NCBI GenBank assembly: GCA_025201845.1
Contig: MU603956.1
Span: forward strand, 97,826 to 161,825
Length of the DNA stretch: 64,000 nt
From: Martensiomyces pterosporus
Lineage: Eukaryota > Kickxellomycota > Kickxellomycetes > Kickxellales > Kickxellaceae
Direction: 5' to 3'
Made by a program: the position numbers and the translations under genes. The notes under the pieces are model-generated. The model did not search any database and was not told the DNA's origin. It saw nothing but the letters and a program-made list of their open reading frames with translations. Position 1 is the first letter of the stretch; each line of letters starts with the position of its first letter. Of this stretch, positions 1 to 11,272 are shown piece by piece.

Positions 1-513
1 GTGAAAAAGCTGGAGGTTGTGCAGAGGGCGGGCGAGACCGTCTTTGTGCCCTCGGGGTGGTGGCATCAGGTGCTGAATAAGGGCGACACAATATCGATCA
101 ACCACAACTGGGCGAACGAGTTCAACCTGCACCATTTATACGCTCGCCTGAGGTCGGACCTTGACGCCGTCGAGTATGCACTGAGAGATGTAAAGGACAT
201 GGACGGGTTCGAGGAGCAGGCGCAGGTGGTGCTGAAGGCGGATAGTGGAACGGACTACAGGGCGTTCTTTGGGTTTGTCAAGCATGTGGCGCAGGTTTAT
301 GTCGATCAAGCGTGCAATGGCCGTGGGCATCAGGGGCTCCTGCAGTTTGACGAGTACTTCCGATCCAGACCCAGCGTTAAGCGTGCGTTGGTGCGGATCC
401 AAAGCGTGCTTGGGCTGCTGAGCGAGGACCCAGCCACAAAGCACATCGAGGGGCTCTCTGGTGAGATCTGCGGGCTGAGGGACACTGTCGCCAGCGCCAT
501 CAGCGAGTGCTAG
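1..513 (+). CDS. JMJD4-type JmjC hydroxylase, C-terminal part (5' end outside window)
   Basis: The reading frame is open from the first base, so the gene begins outside the window; 170 codons remain. The segment FVPSGWWHQVLN followed by SINHNW is the end of a JmjC double-stranded beta-helix. The His of WWHQV matches the distal Fe(II) ligand. The following helical part (FNLHHLYARLRSDLDAVEYAL) resembles the C-terminal extension of the JMJD4 branch. JMJD4 in animals is a 2-oxoglutarate/Fe(II) lysyl hydroxylase acting on the release factor eRF1; that substrate is inferred here from family only. The HxD part of the iron site is not in the window. The GTG at base 1 is not proposed as a start. No intron is seen in this part. 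Confidence 0.8.
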   Translation: MKKLEVVQRAGETVFVPSGWWHQVLNKGDTISINHNWANEFNLHHLYARLRSDLDAVEYALRDVKDMDGFEEQAQVVLKADSGTDYRAFFGFVKHVAQVYVDQACNGRGHQGLLQFDEYFRSRPSVKRALVRIQSVLGLLSEDPATKHIEGLSGEICGLRDTVASAISEC

Positions 514-976
514 GCTACGCCTCTCTCTCTCTCTCTCCAGGCAATGTGCAGCACTAGTGGCAGGCTCGCTCACCGCAAACTGCACGCCCATCGCAACTCA
601 AATCCACCGGACACAGCATGCTGCAAACCCTCTCACAACACGGCGCCAAGTTAGCAGCATTCGCATAGCAGCATCCAATGATGAGCCCCCAACAGACAAG
701 ACCCAGGGGGTGTGTGCGCTGCTTGGGCACACGCAGTCAGGGCTTACTGCCAAAAGTGCACTTTTTCCCACCTTTCTCAAGACCAGCCCAGACTGAGGGA
801 GAAAAGCCTGCTCTCCCTTGTTGTTTGCTTGCTTCTCTAGAAAATTTCACTCCCTCCTCGCCTCGCCTCCCCTCCTATTCCAAGCAGCTGCGCGTGCACA
901 ATTTAGATTCGGCAGAAGTGGTGCACACGGCACAGCGTCCGCAATAAAAGAAAGAAAAAGGGTCTCCATCTTCGCC
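514..976. other. Intergenic: JMJD4 3' side and PMR1 promoter/leader
   Basis: This stretch has no convincing gene. A (CT)n tract lies at about 523-537, just after the JMJD4-like stop. The second half is pyrimidine-rich and should hold the promoter and leader of the downstream ATPase. The upstream in-frame ATG at 818 would add 53 low-complexity residues and is judged to be leader. Confidence 0.5.
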
Positions 977-3900
977 ATGCCAGTGTCGATGGCGGACCAT
1001 TCGTACCCGCCCCCGATGAAATCAGAGATGCCGCGGAGTCCCCTGCGGACGACCAGCGAGTACGCGCTAGAGGACACCGATGCTGTACTGGACTCGCTCT
1101 GCACTCATTCCAAAACCGGGCTGAGCGCACAGAACGCCCAGCAGCGGCAGGGCATTTACGGGCGCAACACCCTCGAACACAGCGAGGACGAGGGTCTCCT
1201 GATGAAGTTTGTCAAAAGCATAGTGACCAACTCCATGGTCATGCTGCTTTTTGGATCCGCCGGCGTGTCCGTCCTGGTCGGCAACTGGGACGATGCCTTC
1301 AGCATCACCCTAGCCATCCTAATCGTCTCCACTGTGGGGTTCGTGCAAGAGTATCGGTCGGAAAAGTCGCTGGAGGCGCTGACCTCCCTGGTGCCCAACT
1401 ACTGCCATGTTGTAAGGGACGGCGAGTCCGTGCGTCTTTTGGCCGACTACCTTGTGCCTGGAGACATCATCAAGTTTTCTACCGGAGACCGGATCCCCGC
1501 CGACGTAAGGATTGTCAGTGCGCACCATTTGGAGATGGACGAGTCGGCATTGACTGGAGAGAGCGAGGCTCTGTCAAAGACTGCCGAGCGCGTTGTCTTG
1601 CAGGGCGCGCCGATGCTGGCCACAACGGAGCTGTCGTTCGCTGACCGTAGAAACATTGGGTTCATGGGCACGCTTGTCCGCAACGGCCACGGCGTTGGTG
1701 TTGTTGTGCGCACGGGCTCTCAGACGGAGTTTGGAAAGATCCACGCAATGATGCAGGACATCGAGGTTCCGCGCACACCCCTGCAGCGAGACATGGATAA
1801 ACTGGGTCAGCAGCTGTCGATTGTGTCGTTTGCTGCTATTGGGTTTATTTTCATCATCGGTCTGATCCAGGGCAAGCACTGGCTGGAGATGTTCACCATT
1901 GGCGTCTCCCTCGCTGTTGCTGCTATCCCCGAGGGGCTCCCCATCGTGGTCACTGTGACTCTGGCCCTGGGCGTGTTTAAGATGGCCAAGCGCAAGGCCA
2001 TCTGCCGCAAGCTGCCGTCGGTGGAGACGCTGGGCGCCGTCAATGTGATTTGCGCCGACAAGACGGGAACGCTGACGATGAACCGCATGGAGGTCGAGTA
2101 CCTCTACTCGCCTGCGGATGGACTGATGCAGCTGAATACTGGCGATTTGTCGACCATTGCGCAGACGCGCTCGTACCTGCAGCTGTTGAAAATTGGAAAC
2201 ATTTGCAATAACGCGAATTCGGACGAGAAGGGTGCGTTCATTGGCCAGGCCACCGACATCGCCATCCTCAACTCTGTCCTTAGAGTCAGGCAGTTCGATG
2301 AGCGCGAGAGGATCGAGCGGCTGGCGGAAGTGCCGTTCAGCTCCGAGACAAAGTACATGCAGGTTACGATTAGCGGAGACTTTGAGTCGTCTATCCCGCA
2401 GCAGCCAGGTAACCTGCGCAATGTGATTTACATGAAGGGCGCCCTGGAGACGATCCTGGAGAAATGCACCACTTTCTTTGGCCCCACCGGAAAGCCCGAG
2501 CAGATGAACGAAAGAGCCCTTGAGGGCATCACCAACCACTCCAACCAGCTCTCGCAGCGCGGGCTCCGAGTAGTGGCTGCTGCATTCGGCATCAGCGCCG
2601 AGGATATGGTGTTTGGCGGGCTCTTTGTCATGCGCGATCCGCCGCGCGAAAATGTTGGCCACACCATAGAAAGGCTGATGAATGCTGGTGTGCGCACCGT
2701 CATGATCACTGGCGACTCGGAAAAGACCGCCGTGTCGGTTGCCCGCAACATCGGCATCCCTGTTGTGAGTGATCAGCGCGGGTGTATGGTGGGGGCACAG
2801 CTGGACAAGATCACCGACTACGAGCTCGCTGAGCACATCAAGGAGGTGTCGGTGTTTGCTCGCGCCACGCCCAAGCATAAGGTCAGGATTGTATCGGCAA
2901 TGCAGCAGGCAGGCGATGTCGTCGGCATGACTGGAGACGGAGTGAATGACGCGCCGGCGCTGAAGCTGGCTGATATTGGAATTTCGATGGGCGAGAACGC
3001 TACGGATGTGTCCAAGGAGGCAGCGGACCTTATTCTGGTCAACGACGACCTCTCGACCATCCTGTCTGCTATTGAAGAAGGTAAGACGCCTTTGCGTGCC
3101 TGTTTGCTTGTGCATGGCCGGAGATGTGTTTTGCTGTTGCAACGTTTCGGTATTGGTGTTTTGTGTGCGAAATTGCACAGGGCCCGGCTTTTTTTTTTTC
3201 GTTTGAATTGCTTATTCATATGATGCATGGTTGCTTTGGCCCGGTGCTGCACAAGCACACCGGCATGGCTGTGCTTCTAAAATGGCTGTGTAGGAAAGAG
3301 CATATTCAACAACATCCGCAACTTTATCACATTCCAGTTGAGCACCAGCGTCGCTGCACTGACACTTGTCGCCCTGTCCACCGTGCTTGGGCTTCCTCAG
3401 CCGCTGAACGCCATGCAAGTCCTATGGATCAGTAAGTACAGCGCTAGCTTTGCAGCCTGCTTTGCTGGCAATCCTTTTCTCCGAGTCCGTTTGCCATTTG
3501 CCTATTTCCGCCGATGCTCAAGGGCCATGGGACCAGCCTTTCATTAGCGAAAGCAGTCACTCTTGTTGAGGCGCCTTGGGTCATGTCTCTATTTCCTCTT
3601 TCCTGAACATGTCGGCTTTTGCTGTGTTGCTGCATTAATTGAACCGCGCCGGCTCCTAATTTTTGCCTTCCTGAATGTTCCTGTCTCACCCTCATGGCCT
3701 TTTTAAATAGACATTTTGATGGACGGGCCACCCGCACAGTCGCTTGGTGTCGAGCCAGTTGATCCCGAGGTCATGAAACAGCCACCGCGTTCGAAGGCGG
3801 CCAACATCATCACACGCCGTCTGGTCACTCGCGTCCTTGTTGCTGCCGCCCTCATTGTCACTGGAACGATGATAATCTACGTCTCCGAAATGCAGGACGG

Positions 3901-4503
3901 CACTGTGACAGCCAGGGACACTAGCATGGTAAGTGGCAGCTAACAGCATGTAGTCAAACAGCGTTCCACCTCGCCGCATGCGAAGGGGGGGGGTGATCTT
4001 TGCTTGCTGCCCACATTCCTAGTGGAGAAAGGGCGAGTGAGAGAGCGCCTCTTGGCACATGCTGAAGCAGTGTCGCAAGATAGTAGGGAAGGGGGATCTT
4101 TCACAATACGTCATACGGTATGCAAACACAAAGCACGCTAATTTCCTTCTCCATGGCGATCTGATGTACTGTGTAGACGTTCACGACGTTCGTGTGCTTC
4201 GACATGTTCAATGCCCTGACGTGCCGCTCGGTTCGGCGCTCTGTGTTCGAGTTCGGCCTGTTTACCAACACCGCGTTCAACTTTGCCGTCGCCGGATCGC
4301 TGCTTGGCCAGCTAGGCGTCATCTACATGCCCTTCCTGCAAAGGGTGTTCCAGACCGAGGCCCTTGGGCTCTTTGACATCGTGAAGATCCTTGTCCTCTC
4401 GTCGTCGGTGCTGTGGGTCGATGAGGCGTTCAAGTGGTGGGAGAGGAGGAGTAGCCGCGGGTCGTCTGAGACCACGGAGGATATACAAATGCTGAATGTC
4501 TAG
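977..4503 (+). CDS. PMR1: PMR1-type secretory pathway Ca2+/Mn2+ P-type ATPase (4 exons)
   Basis: Exons are 977-3080, 3294-3431, 3711-3928 and 4177-4503. All introns are GT-AG and all joins are in phase, giving 928 aa, close to yeast Pmr1. The protein pumps Ca2+ and Mn2+ into the Golgi. Visible signatures are the actuator motif TGES (LTGESEAL), the membrane PEGLP segment, the phosphorylation motif DKTGTLT with the catalytic Asp near residue 361, and the hinge [11 protein letters not shown]. The join EEG/KS between exons 1 and 2 and [11 protein letters not shown] between exons 2 and 3 reproduce conserved Pmr1 text. Exon 4 begins [14 protein letters not shown], also typical. The start at 977 was chosen because upstream residues are low complexity; an in-frame ATG at 989 is an alternative. 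Confidence 0.95.
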
Positions 4504-5717
4504 CCATTCTGCCGCTTTGTTTTATTTTATCTTAGAGACTCGCTTTTCCGCTTGTTGTTTTTCCTTTTCTTTTTTCGACTTGCTACAGCCCCAGTTTCCT
4601 CTCTGCTCCTTCATGCTGCTTTAATTGCCGCGGGCATGTCGTCGCCACATTGCTCTGCTTTCAGTTGATTAGCAGGCGCTTGCTTGCCCAGTTTGGGTTT
4701 TGCAAGACCAGCGTCGGTGATGCAATGTGACATCATCTATGGTGCCCTGGAGACTTCCACGTGCAAGGCTTGCAGGGGGTGGGTGATGTAACCCAGAGCT
4801 GGCTACAGCCCCCAATGCTGTGTAGCAAATGTTACTGCCGCCGCTGACGTGCTTTTTCTGCTGATGTACGAAAGAATGGGTGGAATGGAGGGTGCCCAGC
4901 GGCTTTGTGGCATCCTCCACATCTTAATTCCTCCACATCTCCCGTCCCCCTGACGGCCACCGCAGCCGCCTTGCTGATGTCCAATTGAGTGCTCACATAT
5001 AGCGCACAAAAGCGCCAGGGTGGTCGCCATGGCTAGGCGCTCAGATCTGCTGGTCAACCACAATCCCGCATCTGGCTCAGGGCTCCAGTGCGCCAAGAAC
5101 ACGCAGGAGCGCTCTCATTCTCTCACTGACAGGGCGGGCAGCAGCTTACTGGCCCATGCTCATCGAGCGGGTGCTGGGCTCCTATGCAGCCAGCCTATTC
5201 GCTGAAAAATTGGCGCCTTTGCAGCCAAAGAGGGCCAGGCGAATTTGCGTCCAATGGGGGCGGCGTGCATGCGTGTTGAAGTGGTGCGGTTTTTAAACAC
5301 TCCAAAGCCAGGGGCCGCGCCAGTCTGAGGGCGGCCCTCAGCCAACTGCGTGTTCGCTGGACTGGGGGACGCGAGCACTGTGACGTAGCAACACTTGCAT
5401 CTGCTGTTTCTGGCGCCTCGAACCCTGCTGTGGTGGCCAGCGTTGGATATAAAGAGCGCTCGGGAGGAGAAAGGTTTTATGCACGCATTCTGTCACCACA
5501 AAAACAAGAGGCGCGAGGCAGCAGGTGAACTGCCTGGAGCAGCAAGAATAATTGCATACAAGCCTCAAGCGAAAAGTCACAGGTCGCCAGCCCTTAGGTT
5601 CGCCACCCCCTTCTCCTCCACCCCCTCCCCTTTTATTGCCAATCCATTACATCCCTCTTTCTCCTCTACTCTTTTCCTGCTCCTTATCGCGCATACACTC
5701 TTCTTTTTCGACAGGCC
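4504..5717. other. Intergenic region PMR1-PRO1
   Basis: About 1.2 kb with no supported gene. It contains T-rich sequence right after the PMR1 stop, a G-rich word (GGGGGTGGGTGATG) at 4775-4788 that recurs at about 10922-10935, and a C/T-rich leader (5600-5710) before the PRO1 start. Short open frames here have no recognisable content. Confidence 0.5.
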
Positions 5718-8314
5718 ATGGGGAACAGCAGCAACGAGAGCGCCAGCGGTGGTACCAATAAAAAGGCCAGTGGCCGGCGCGCCGCACGCCGCCTCGATAT
5801 ACTTCACGATCCTCAGTCATTTGATATCGGCGACCACAGCCCTTCTTCCAGCCAAGCGTCAAAGACTGCTGCTCTTTCCGAGAACACTCCATCTGCCACC
5901 ACCTCAGCTGCGCCACGGCAGGAACACGGAGCTGCCAACAGCAAAGAGTCATCGCCCGACGACTACCTGACCATCCAGCCCAGCGCTCCGCTGAAGCTCC
6001 TCCCCTCGCACTTCAAGAACCGGCTCCCTCGCACCCTGCGCCAGAACATGCAGCCTTCAGCAGCCTCGGGCATCAACACCCCAGAGAAGCCCTCGCCTGC
6101 ACTCAACCCCGTTGCCGGCACGTCAAGGGAAATCGGCACCAGCGCACAGCTCGACATGGGCGCTCCTCGCCCCGGCCACGCTCGCACCCCAAGCAACACC
6201 GCCCTGCGTCGCAACGCCAGCACGATCATCACAAATGTAGACAAGCATGGCGGGCCGCGTAGACGGCGCTCAAAGAACAACATGAGATCAAAGAGCAGGT
6301 CCCTCTCCCGTCCGGGCTCGCCCACGGGCTCGGTCTGCAGCGACATCAGTAGCGTTAGCGGCAAGAGCCTGACCATTGTGCTGAAGCTTGGCACCAGCTC
6401 TATCTGCGACCCCATCACGCACATGCCCATGCTGGCGAACCTCTCGCTGATGGTCGAGACTGTCGTCAAGCTCAAGGAGCTTGGCCACCGCGTCGTGCTC
6501 GTCTCCAGCGGTGCTGTGGGTGTCGGTCTGCGCCGCCTCAACATGCCCACGAAGCCCAAGGAGCTCGCAGTCATCCAGGTAGGCTTTCCCCGCGCTTTCC
6601 CTGCTAATTACTCACATCTGGGCTGTTTGGGTGGTGTGTGCGCTGCTCTCTCTTGTTGGCTCATTGGCTGGGACTCGAGCTGTAGGCTGACCTTGTTTGT
6701 TGTCTTTTTTATTTGCCGCTGCTCTGCTTGTAGGCTATTGCGGCCGTAGGCCAGGGCCGCCTGATGGCGCTGTGGGACGACCTGTTCGGCCAGCTGGCCC
6801 AGCCCATCGCCCAGGTGCTTCTCACACGCAACGACTTGTCTCAGGTAAGGTGCCAGAAGGCGGATGCGAACGCTGCTATGGCGGCCGAGTCCCCACGCAG
6901 CCCCTGCTGTTTTGCTGCTTTTTTTTTGCCGCTGTAGCTGGCTCGGCCATCCCCGGGTCGTCCTAGTGACTAACATTGGAAGGAGATCCGCAGCTGCCTC
7001 CATGCCGGTCTCTTGCGCTGCCGCTACTGCCTTCTTGTTCACATGAACAGAGTAGCAGCGCAGTGATCACCTGGATTAAGCAGGCACTGCGTGGTCGTTT
7101 TCTGCGATCGGTTCTTTGGTAAACGACCGCGCCGCTGCCTGCTTCCCACTGGGTCAAGAGCACGTGCTCATCTGGCTGAGGGGGAAAGTCAGCGCTCGCT
7201 ATGCATGTGAAGGTTTGGCTGGGGGGTGAAGGGGCTGCACGGACAGCACTACTAATTCCACAACCTCTGCCTCTTTCAAACGGCTCTCCTGTAGCGCACA
7301 CAATATCTCAATGCCTGCAACACATTTGAGGCGCTTCTCGAGATGGGCGTCGTTCCCATCGTCAACGAAAACGACACTGTCAGCCTGGGCGAAATCAGGT
7401 TCGGCGACAACGACACGCTCTCAGCAATCACGGCCGGCATGGTTCACGCCGACTACCTGTTCCTGCTGACCGACGTTGATTGCCTGTACACCGACAACCC
7501 GCGCACAAACCCTAACGCCAAGCCTGTCACAAGCGTCACGGATATCAACACCCTGCGCTCAGCCGTCGACGTCTCATCTGCGGGCTCCGCAGTGGGCACT
7601 GGCGGCATGGCCACGAAGCTCATTGCTGCCGAACTGGCTACCGCCGCAGGAGTGACCACCGTTATTACGCGCGGGTCGACCCCGCAGAAGGTCATCGATA
7701 TTGTCGAGTACTTCTCGAACCCCGAGGTGCAGCCTGACGCTCCCGTGCCGGCGAACGTCCTGTGCACGCGCTTTGTGGCCATCTCGCGGCCCATGATCGA
7801 CCGCAAATGGTGGATCCTTCACGGCATGTACTGCGCTGGCACCGTGTACATCGACGCGGGTGCCGTCGTTGCCCTGGCGAAGTTCAAGAAATCGCTGTTT
7901 GCTGCGGGCATTAAGCGTGTCGAGGGGTCGTTCTCGTCTAACCAGGCCGTGCGCGTGGTCTACGAGCCAGAGAAGGAGGTCTGCGATACCTTCGACGACA
8001 TCAGCGAGGACGAGGCACGCGTGCTTAATGCAGTCACTCCAATCAAGTCTGAGGTCATTGAGATTGGCCATGGACTGGTGAACTACACGAGTGCCGAGAT
8101 CAGCCGCATCCGCGGGTGCCACAGCTCTGAGTTTGAGAGCATACTGGGCTACTGCGACTCTGACAACGTCATCAACCGCGGAAATATGGTCATCACGATC
8201 CCCGACCACATCCTCGACGAAGTGTTTATCACAAAGCTGCACAACAAGACCAAGATTCGTGCTGAGCAGCGCGCGCCTGTGCCGATCCCGTCTCCCCGTC
8301 TCACCGCCATATAA
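5718..8314 (+). CDS. PRO1: Glutamate 5-kinase with PUA domain and long N-terminal extension (3 exons)
   Basis: Exons are 5718-6578, 6734-6844 and 7295-8314; both introns are GT-AG and in phase, giving 663 aa. The enzyme phosphorylates glutamate on its gamma-carboxyl, the first step of proline synthesis, in the cytosol. The amino acid kinase domain starts near residue 218 ([11 protein letters not shown]), followed by [11 protein letters not shown], the VNENDTVS loop, FGDNDTLSA and the GTGGMATK nucleotide loop. The C-terminal part ([16 protein letters not shown]) is a PUA domain. The first ~217 residues are an unusual Ser/Pro/Arg-rich, apparently disordered extension ending in an RS-like basic patch. 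Yeast Pro1 has about 428 residues and lacks it. Whether translation can also start nearer the kinase domain cannot be decided here. Confidence 0.93.
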
Positions 8315-8488
8315 GCAGCGAGGGGACTGCTGCCCCTCCTGCTTTGCTTTTCTGTCTCTTGAGTATGCAGGGGCACTTATACACGCAGCAGCCACCGCCC
8401 TCTTCACCAAACGGGGGGAGCCTGGAAGAAAGGTTTCTACGTCCCTACTTGTTGTCGTCACCAAGTATACCAATCTGTGTAATTAAAG

Positions 8489-8494
8489 AATAAA
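8489..8494 (+). terminator. Putative polyadenylation signal of PRO1
   Basis: AATAAA lies 175 nt after the PRO1 stop and just before the convergently transcribed SDH5 gene. Confidence 0.4.
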
Positions 8495-8575
8495 ACATAA
8501 GCTTGTGGATGTATTTAAAGACTGCGGCCAGCAATGCCAGCGTCTATGGAAGTGTGCGTGCCCAGCATTCTTTGG

Positions 8576-9070
8576 CTACTTCGCTTCCTCCAAGTCAGGC
8601 ATGCGGGTGATCTTGCTGCCGCGCTTTGAGGCATGGACCTTGAGCTTTTGGAACACTGCCATCTGCTCCACATCCTTGGGAGCAGGGGTCTTCTCCGTGG
8701 CCCAGTAAAAGATGTCCCAGTCGATGTTGCTCAGGAGCGTATCAAGCTCAGCCATCTCCTCGCGAGTTAGCGAGCCCAGGTGCTCGCTGGCAAACGTGCT
8801 CAGCAGCAGATCGGTTTCCAGTATGCCGCGCTTTCTCATCTGGTACTGCAGGCGGCGGCGCATCGTATCCAGGTCCTCTTGCTGGCGTACCTTGCGCTCC
8901 AGGCCGATTTTCTGGACCACGTCCTCATTCTGCTGCTGGCTGTTGTTGGTGAGTGTGTGCTGGGTGGTTGTGAGCAGTCTCAGGGTCTGTGGGGCTGCTG
9001 CACGGGGGGTGGATTGCCGGGCCACAGTGAATGCGCTGCGGAGAGCCAAGTTGCGCATTGGTGCTAGCAT
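8576..9070 (-). CDS. SDH5: Succinate dehydrogenase assembly factor 2 (flavinylation factor), mitochondrial
   Basis: One exon, 164 aa, starting at the ATG at 9070. The longer frame upstream has no family content. The core MRKRGILETDLLLSTFAS followed by LSNIDWDIFYWATEK is the SDHAF2/Sdh5 (Emi5) helical bundle, which promotes covalent attachment of FAD to the succinate dehydrogenase flavoprotein in the matrix. The N-terminus (MLAPMRNLALRSAFTVARQS) is rich in Arg and Ser without acidic residues, as expected for a mitochondrial presequence. The length fits the family. A second in-frame Met is at residue 5. The gene is divergent from PPX1 across about 320 bp and convergent with PRO1. Confidence 0.92.
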   Translation of the reverse strand: MLAPMRNLALRSAFTVARQSTPRAAAPQTLRLLTTTQHTLTNNSQQQNEDVVQKIGLERKVRQQEDLDTMRRRLQYQMRKRGILETDLLLSTFASEHLGSLTREEMAELDTLLSNIDWDIFYWATEKTPAPKDVEQMAVFQKLKVHASKRGSKITRMPDLEEAK

Positions 9071-9391
9071 GGTATGAGCGAAGAAAAGTGCAGCAAGTGA
9101 TAAAACGAGAGGAGCAGAGCAGAGCAGAGCGAAGAGGAGGGCGAGCAGAGGGGCCGATAAGCGCTGGCTGCAGCGATGGCATCCGCATGAGCATGAGCAT
9201 GAGCGCCGAGTTCTGGCTCGATCGCAGGCGAGCCACACGAGCCGCCATACTCAGCATGTGCGGGGGTGGGTGGATGCACACCCATCGAAACGTGTTGCGC
9301 TTGTTCCTCGCTTTCTCTCTTTCCCTCCCTCCCTCCCTCCCCCGCCCCCTTCTATTTTCCTAGCAGGTACCACAGCCGATAAACACCAGAT
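9071..9391. promoter_or_regulatory. Shared divergent promoter region SDH5/PPX1
   Basis: This 321-bp stretch lies between two divergent start codons. It carries a purine-rich run (AGAGCAGAGCAGAGC) near SDH5 and a (CCCT)n tract at about 9324-9342 before the PPX1 start. No TATA box is evident. Confidence 0.5.
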
Positions 9392-10741
9392 ATGTCTGCT
9401 TTTGGCGCGTTCGTACGGTCGCTGTCCAACAACACGGCGCGACTCAACGATCCCTGTCTTGGCCAGCTGGGCAGCAAGCTGACGCTCGTGCTGGGCAACG
9501 AGTCAGCAGACCTCGATTCCATGGTGTCATCCATTTCGCTCGCCTACGCACTCTCGCAGTCGCAGGCCTCTTCGTCGCCGCCACCCATCCCCATCATCAA
9601 CATCAACCGGGCGGACCTGGCCCTGCGCCCCGAGTGCGATCTGCTGCTCCGCGAAACTCTCGTGGCTGAGGGCAGCAGGGGCGTGGAGGACTTGACGTTT
9701 ATCGACGACTTCGATCTGCATGCGGTTCTGCAGCAGTTCAGTGGAGCTTCGACCAGCGATGGCTATGTGGTGCCGGAGCTGGAGGTGTGGCTGACAGATC
9801 ACAATGCGCCGGCCAGCCGCCAGGCGTTCTTGGAGCCCTACGTGAAGGGGATTGTTGACCACCACGTTGACGAAGGCAAGTGCGAAGGAGCAGAGTGGAG
9901 GCAAGTGGAGATGGTCGGGTCGTGCACCACGTTGGTTGCCAGAAAGATCAAGGAGCTCGGGGATCCGGTGGATAAGAGCCTGGCAAGGATGCTACTCGCA
10001 CCCGTCCTCATTGATACATCGAACCTCAATCCAGCGGCAAAGCGGGCGACGAGCAAGGATGTTGCCGTGGTGGAGTGGCTCGACCCCTTGGTCGATTGGT
10101 CTCAACCGGCAGTGGGGATTTCAGCCACTGCACCACAGCCAGTGCCGGAGGATGACGCTCCCGAGGAGTCGCTGGCAGCCGCAAATGCTGGCGAGCTATA
10201 CAAGACGCTCGACAAGCTCAAGGGCAAGGTATCGCATCTCTCCTCCTACGACCTTTTGCGCAAGGACTACAAGCAGTGGCAGGTGGCCGACATGTCTGGC
10301 AAGCCGTGGGCTGTGGGCATCAGCAGCATCAGCTACAGACTGAAGAAGTGGCTCAAGCGTGACGGCAAGAAGGCGATTGAGAGCGCCATACACGAGTGGA
10401 CAGAGACGCAAGGGCTGGACATGGCCCTGGTGATGACCCACGGCAAAGCCAAAAACGCCAGCGGCACCAAGGTGTACGGGCGTGACCTCACTGTGGCTTT
10501 CCGCCAGGACGGCAAGCAGCCAAATGATGTGCAGGAGTTGCTGGTTCGCGGGCTGCGCAGTGCCGAGGTCCTGGGTTTGCAGGATTACTTTGAGGACAGC
10601 AGAGGCGGGGACACGCTGTTTTTCAGCCAAGGGCGCATTGAATCGTCGCGCAAGCAGGTGTTCCCAGCAGTTAAAGGCGTCATCGAAGCTGTGTCGAGCG
10701 AGACAACGCAGCAGGGAAAGCCAAAGAATGCCTCGCTCTAG
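9392..10741 (+). CDS. PPX1: Exopolyphosphatase (DHH/DHHA2 family)
   Basis: A single exon encodes 449 aa. The protein cleaves phosphate from the ends of inorganic polyphosphate using divalent metal. N-terminal DHH motifs are present in order: GNESADLDS (residues 35-43), the DHN of TDHNAPAS (Asp136), and VDHHVDEG (Asp156-His158), all expected metal ligands. The C-terminal half fits a DHHA2 domain, including a conserved segment around KPWAVGISSISY. The length is slightly more than yeast Ppx1 (about 397 aa), mostly from an inserted Ala/Pro/Glu-rich loop near residues 245-265. No targeting peptide is obvious, so a cytosolic location is inferred. Confidence 0.93.
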   Translation: MSAFGAFVRSLSNNTARLNDPCLGQLGSKLTLVLGNESADLDSMVSSISLAYALSQSQASSSPPPIPIININRADLALRPECDLLLRETLVAEGSRGVEDLTFIDDFDLHAVLQQFSGASTSDGYVVPELEVWLTDHNAPASRQAFLEPYVKGIVDHHVDEGKCEGAEWRQVEMVGSCTTLVARKIKELGDPVDKSLARMLLAPVLIDTSNLNPAAKRATSKDVAVVEWLDPLVDWSQPAVGISATAPQPVPEDDAPEESLAAANAGELYKTLDKLKGKVSHLSSYDLLRKDYKQWQVADMSGKPWAVGISSISYRLKKWLKRDGKKAIESAIHEWTETQGLDMALVMTHGKAKNASGTKVYGRDLTVAFRQDGKQPNDVQELLVRGLRSAEVLGLQDYFEDSRGGDTLFFSQGRIESSRKQVFPAVKGVIEAVSSETTQQGKPKNASL

Positions 10742-11272
10742 GAAAGCCTGATATCGGCTAGATGCACGAGCGCCATGCCCGCTTTCCGTCGTATTAGAGC
10801 GCTCTTTTGCGCAATGTCAGTGCTCCCACACCCACTCCCTTGAAAACACAATTTATTTATTTGCGTTTTTGCTGTTATCTGCCGTTCATCTGCACCATCT
10901 TGCTTTATATTGTGTCATCTGGGGGGTGGGTGATGGCACCTGTGACACTCGTTGCTGCAATTACTGAGATGGTGTGGAGATAGCGCGGATGGTTGGTGCT
11001 GGCTTCCATCTGTGCTGATTGTCTCGAAAACGAGGGATGAGGATAACTTGTTTTGCAATATGCCGCATTGTCCTATGCATTTATTTGCAAGTGGTCGTTC
11101 CATTTGGCTTGTGAACACAGGAGGGAGATGGTGGCAATAATGTAGAAGTGGCGGAGGAAGTTACAGAAGGACTAATTAAACAGAAATAGAAAAGCAGATG
11201 AGCATACATTGTGTGTAGGATTTTTGCGTGCTTTTGTCGATGCTACTGCGGATGCTTGGCCTATGGAGCGAG
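10742..11272. other. Convergent intergenic region PPX1 / SERTA-like gene
   Basis: A 3' untranslated region on both sides. It has AT-rich sequence near 10850 (AATTTATTTATTT, containing AATAAA on the minus strand) and a second copy of the G-rich word GGGGGTGGGTGATG near 10922. No gene is supported. Confidence 0.45.

Noticed and set aside
1574..3178. 534-codon open frame antisense to PMR1 exon 1
   Set aside because: A shadow of GC-rich third positions. Its composition (many His, Gln, Arg) and lack of any domain argue against a gene; the sense strand encodes a complete P-type ATPase.
7574..8473. 299-codon open frame antisense to PRO1 exon 3
   Set aside because: Same shadow effect; no domain, and it overlaps a conserved enzyme end to end.
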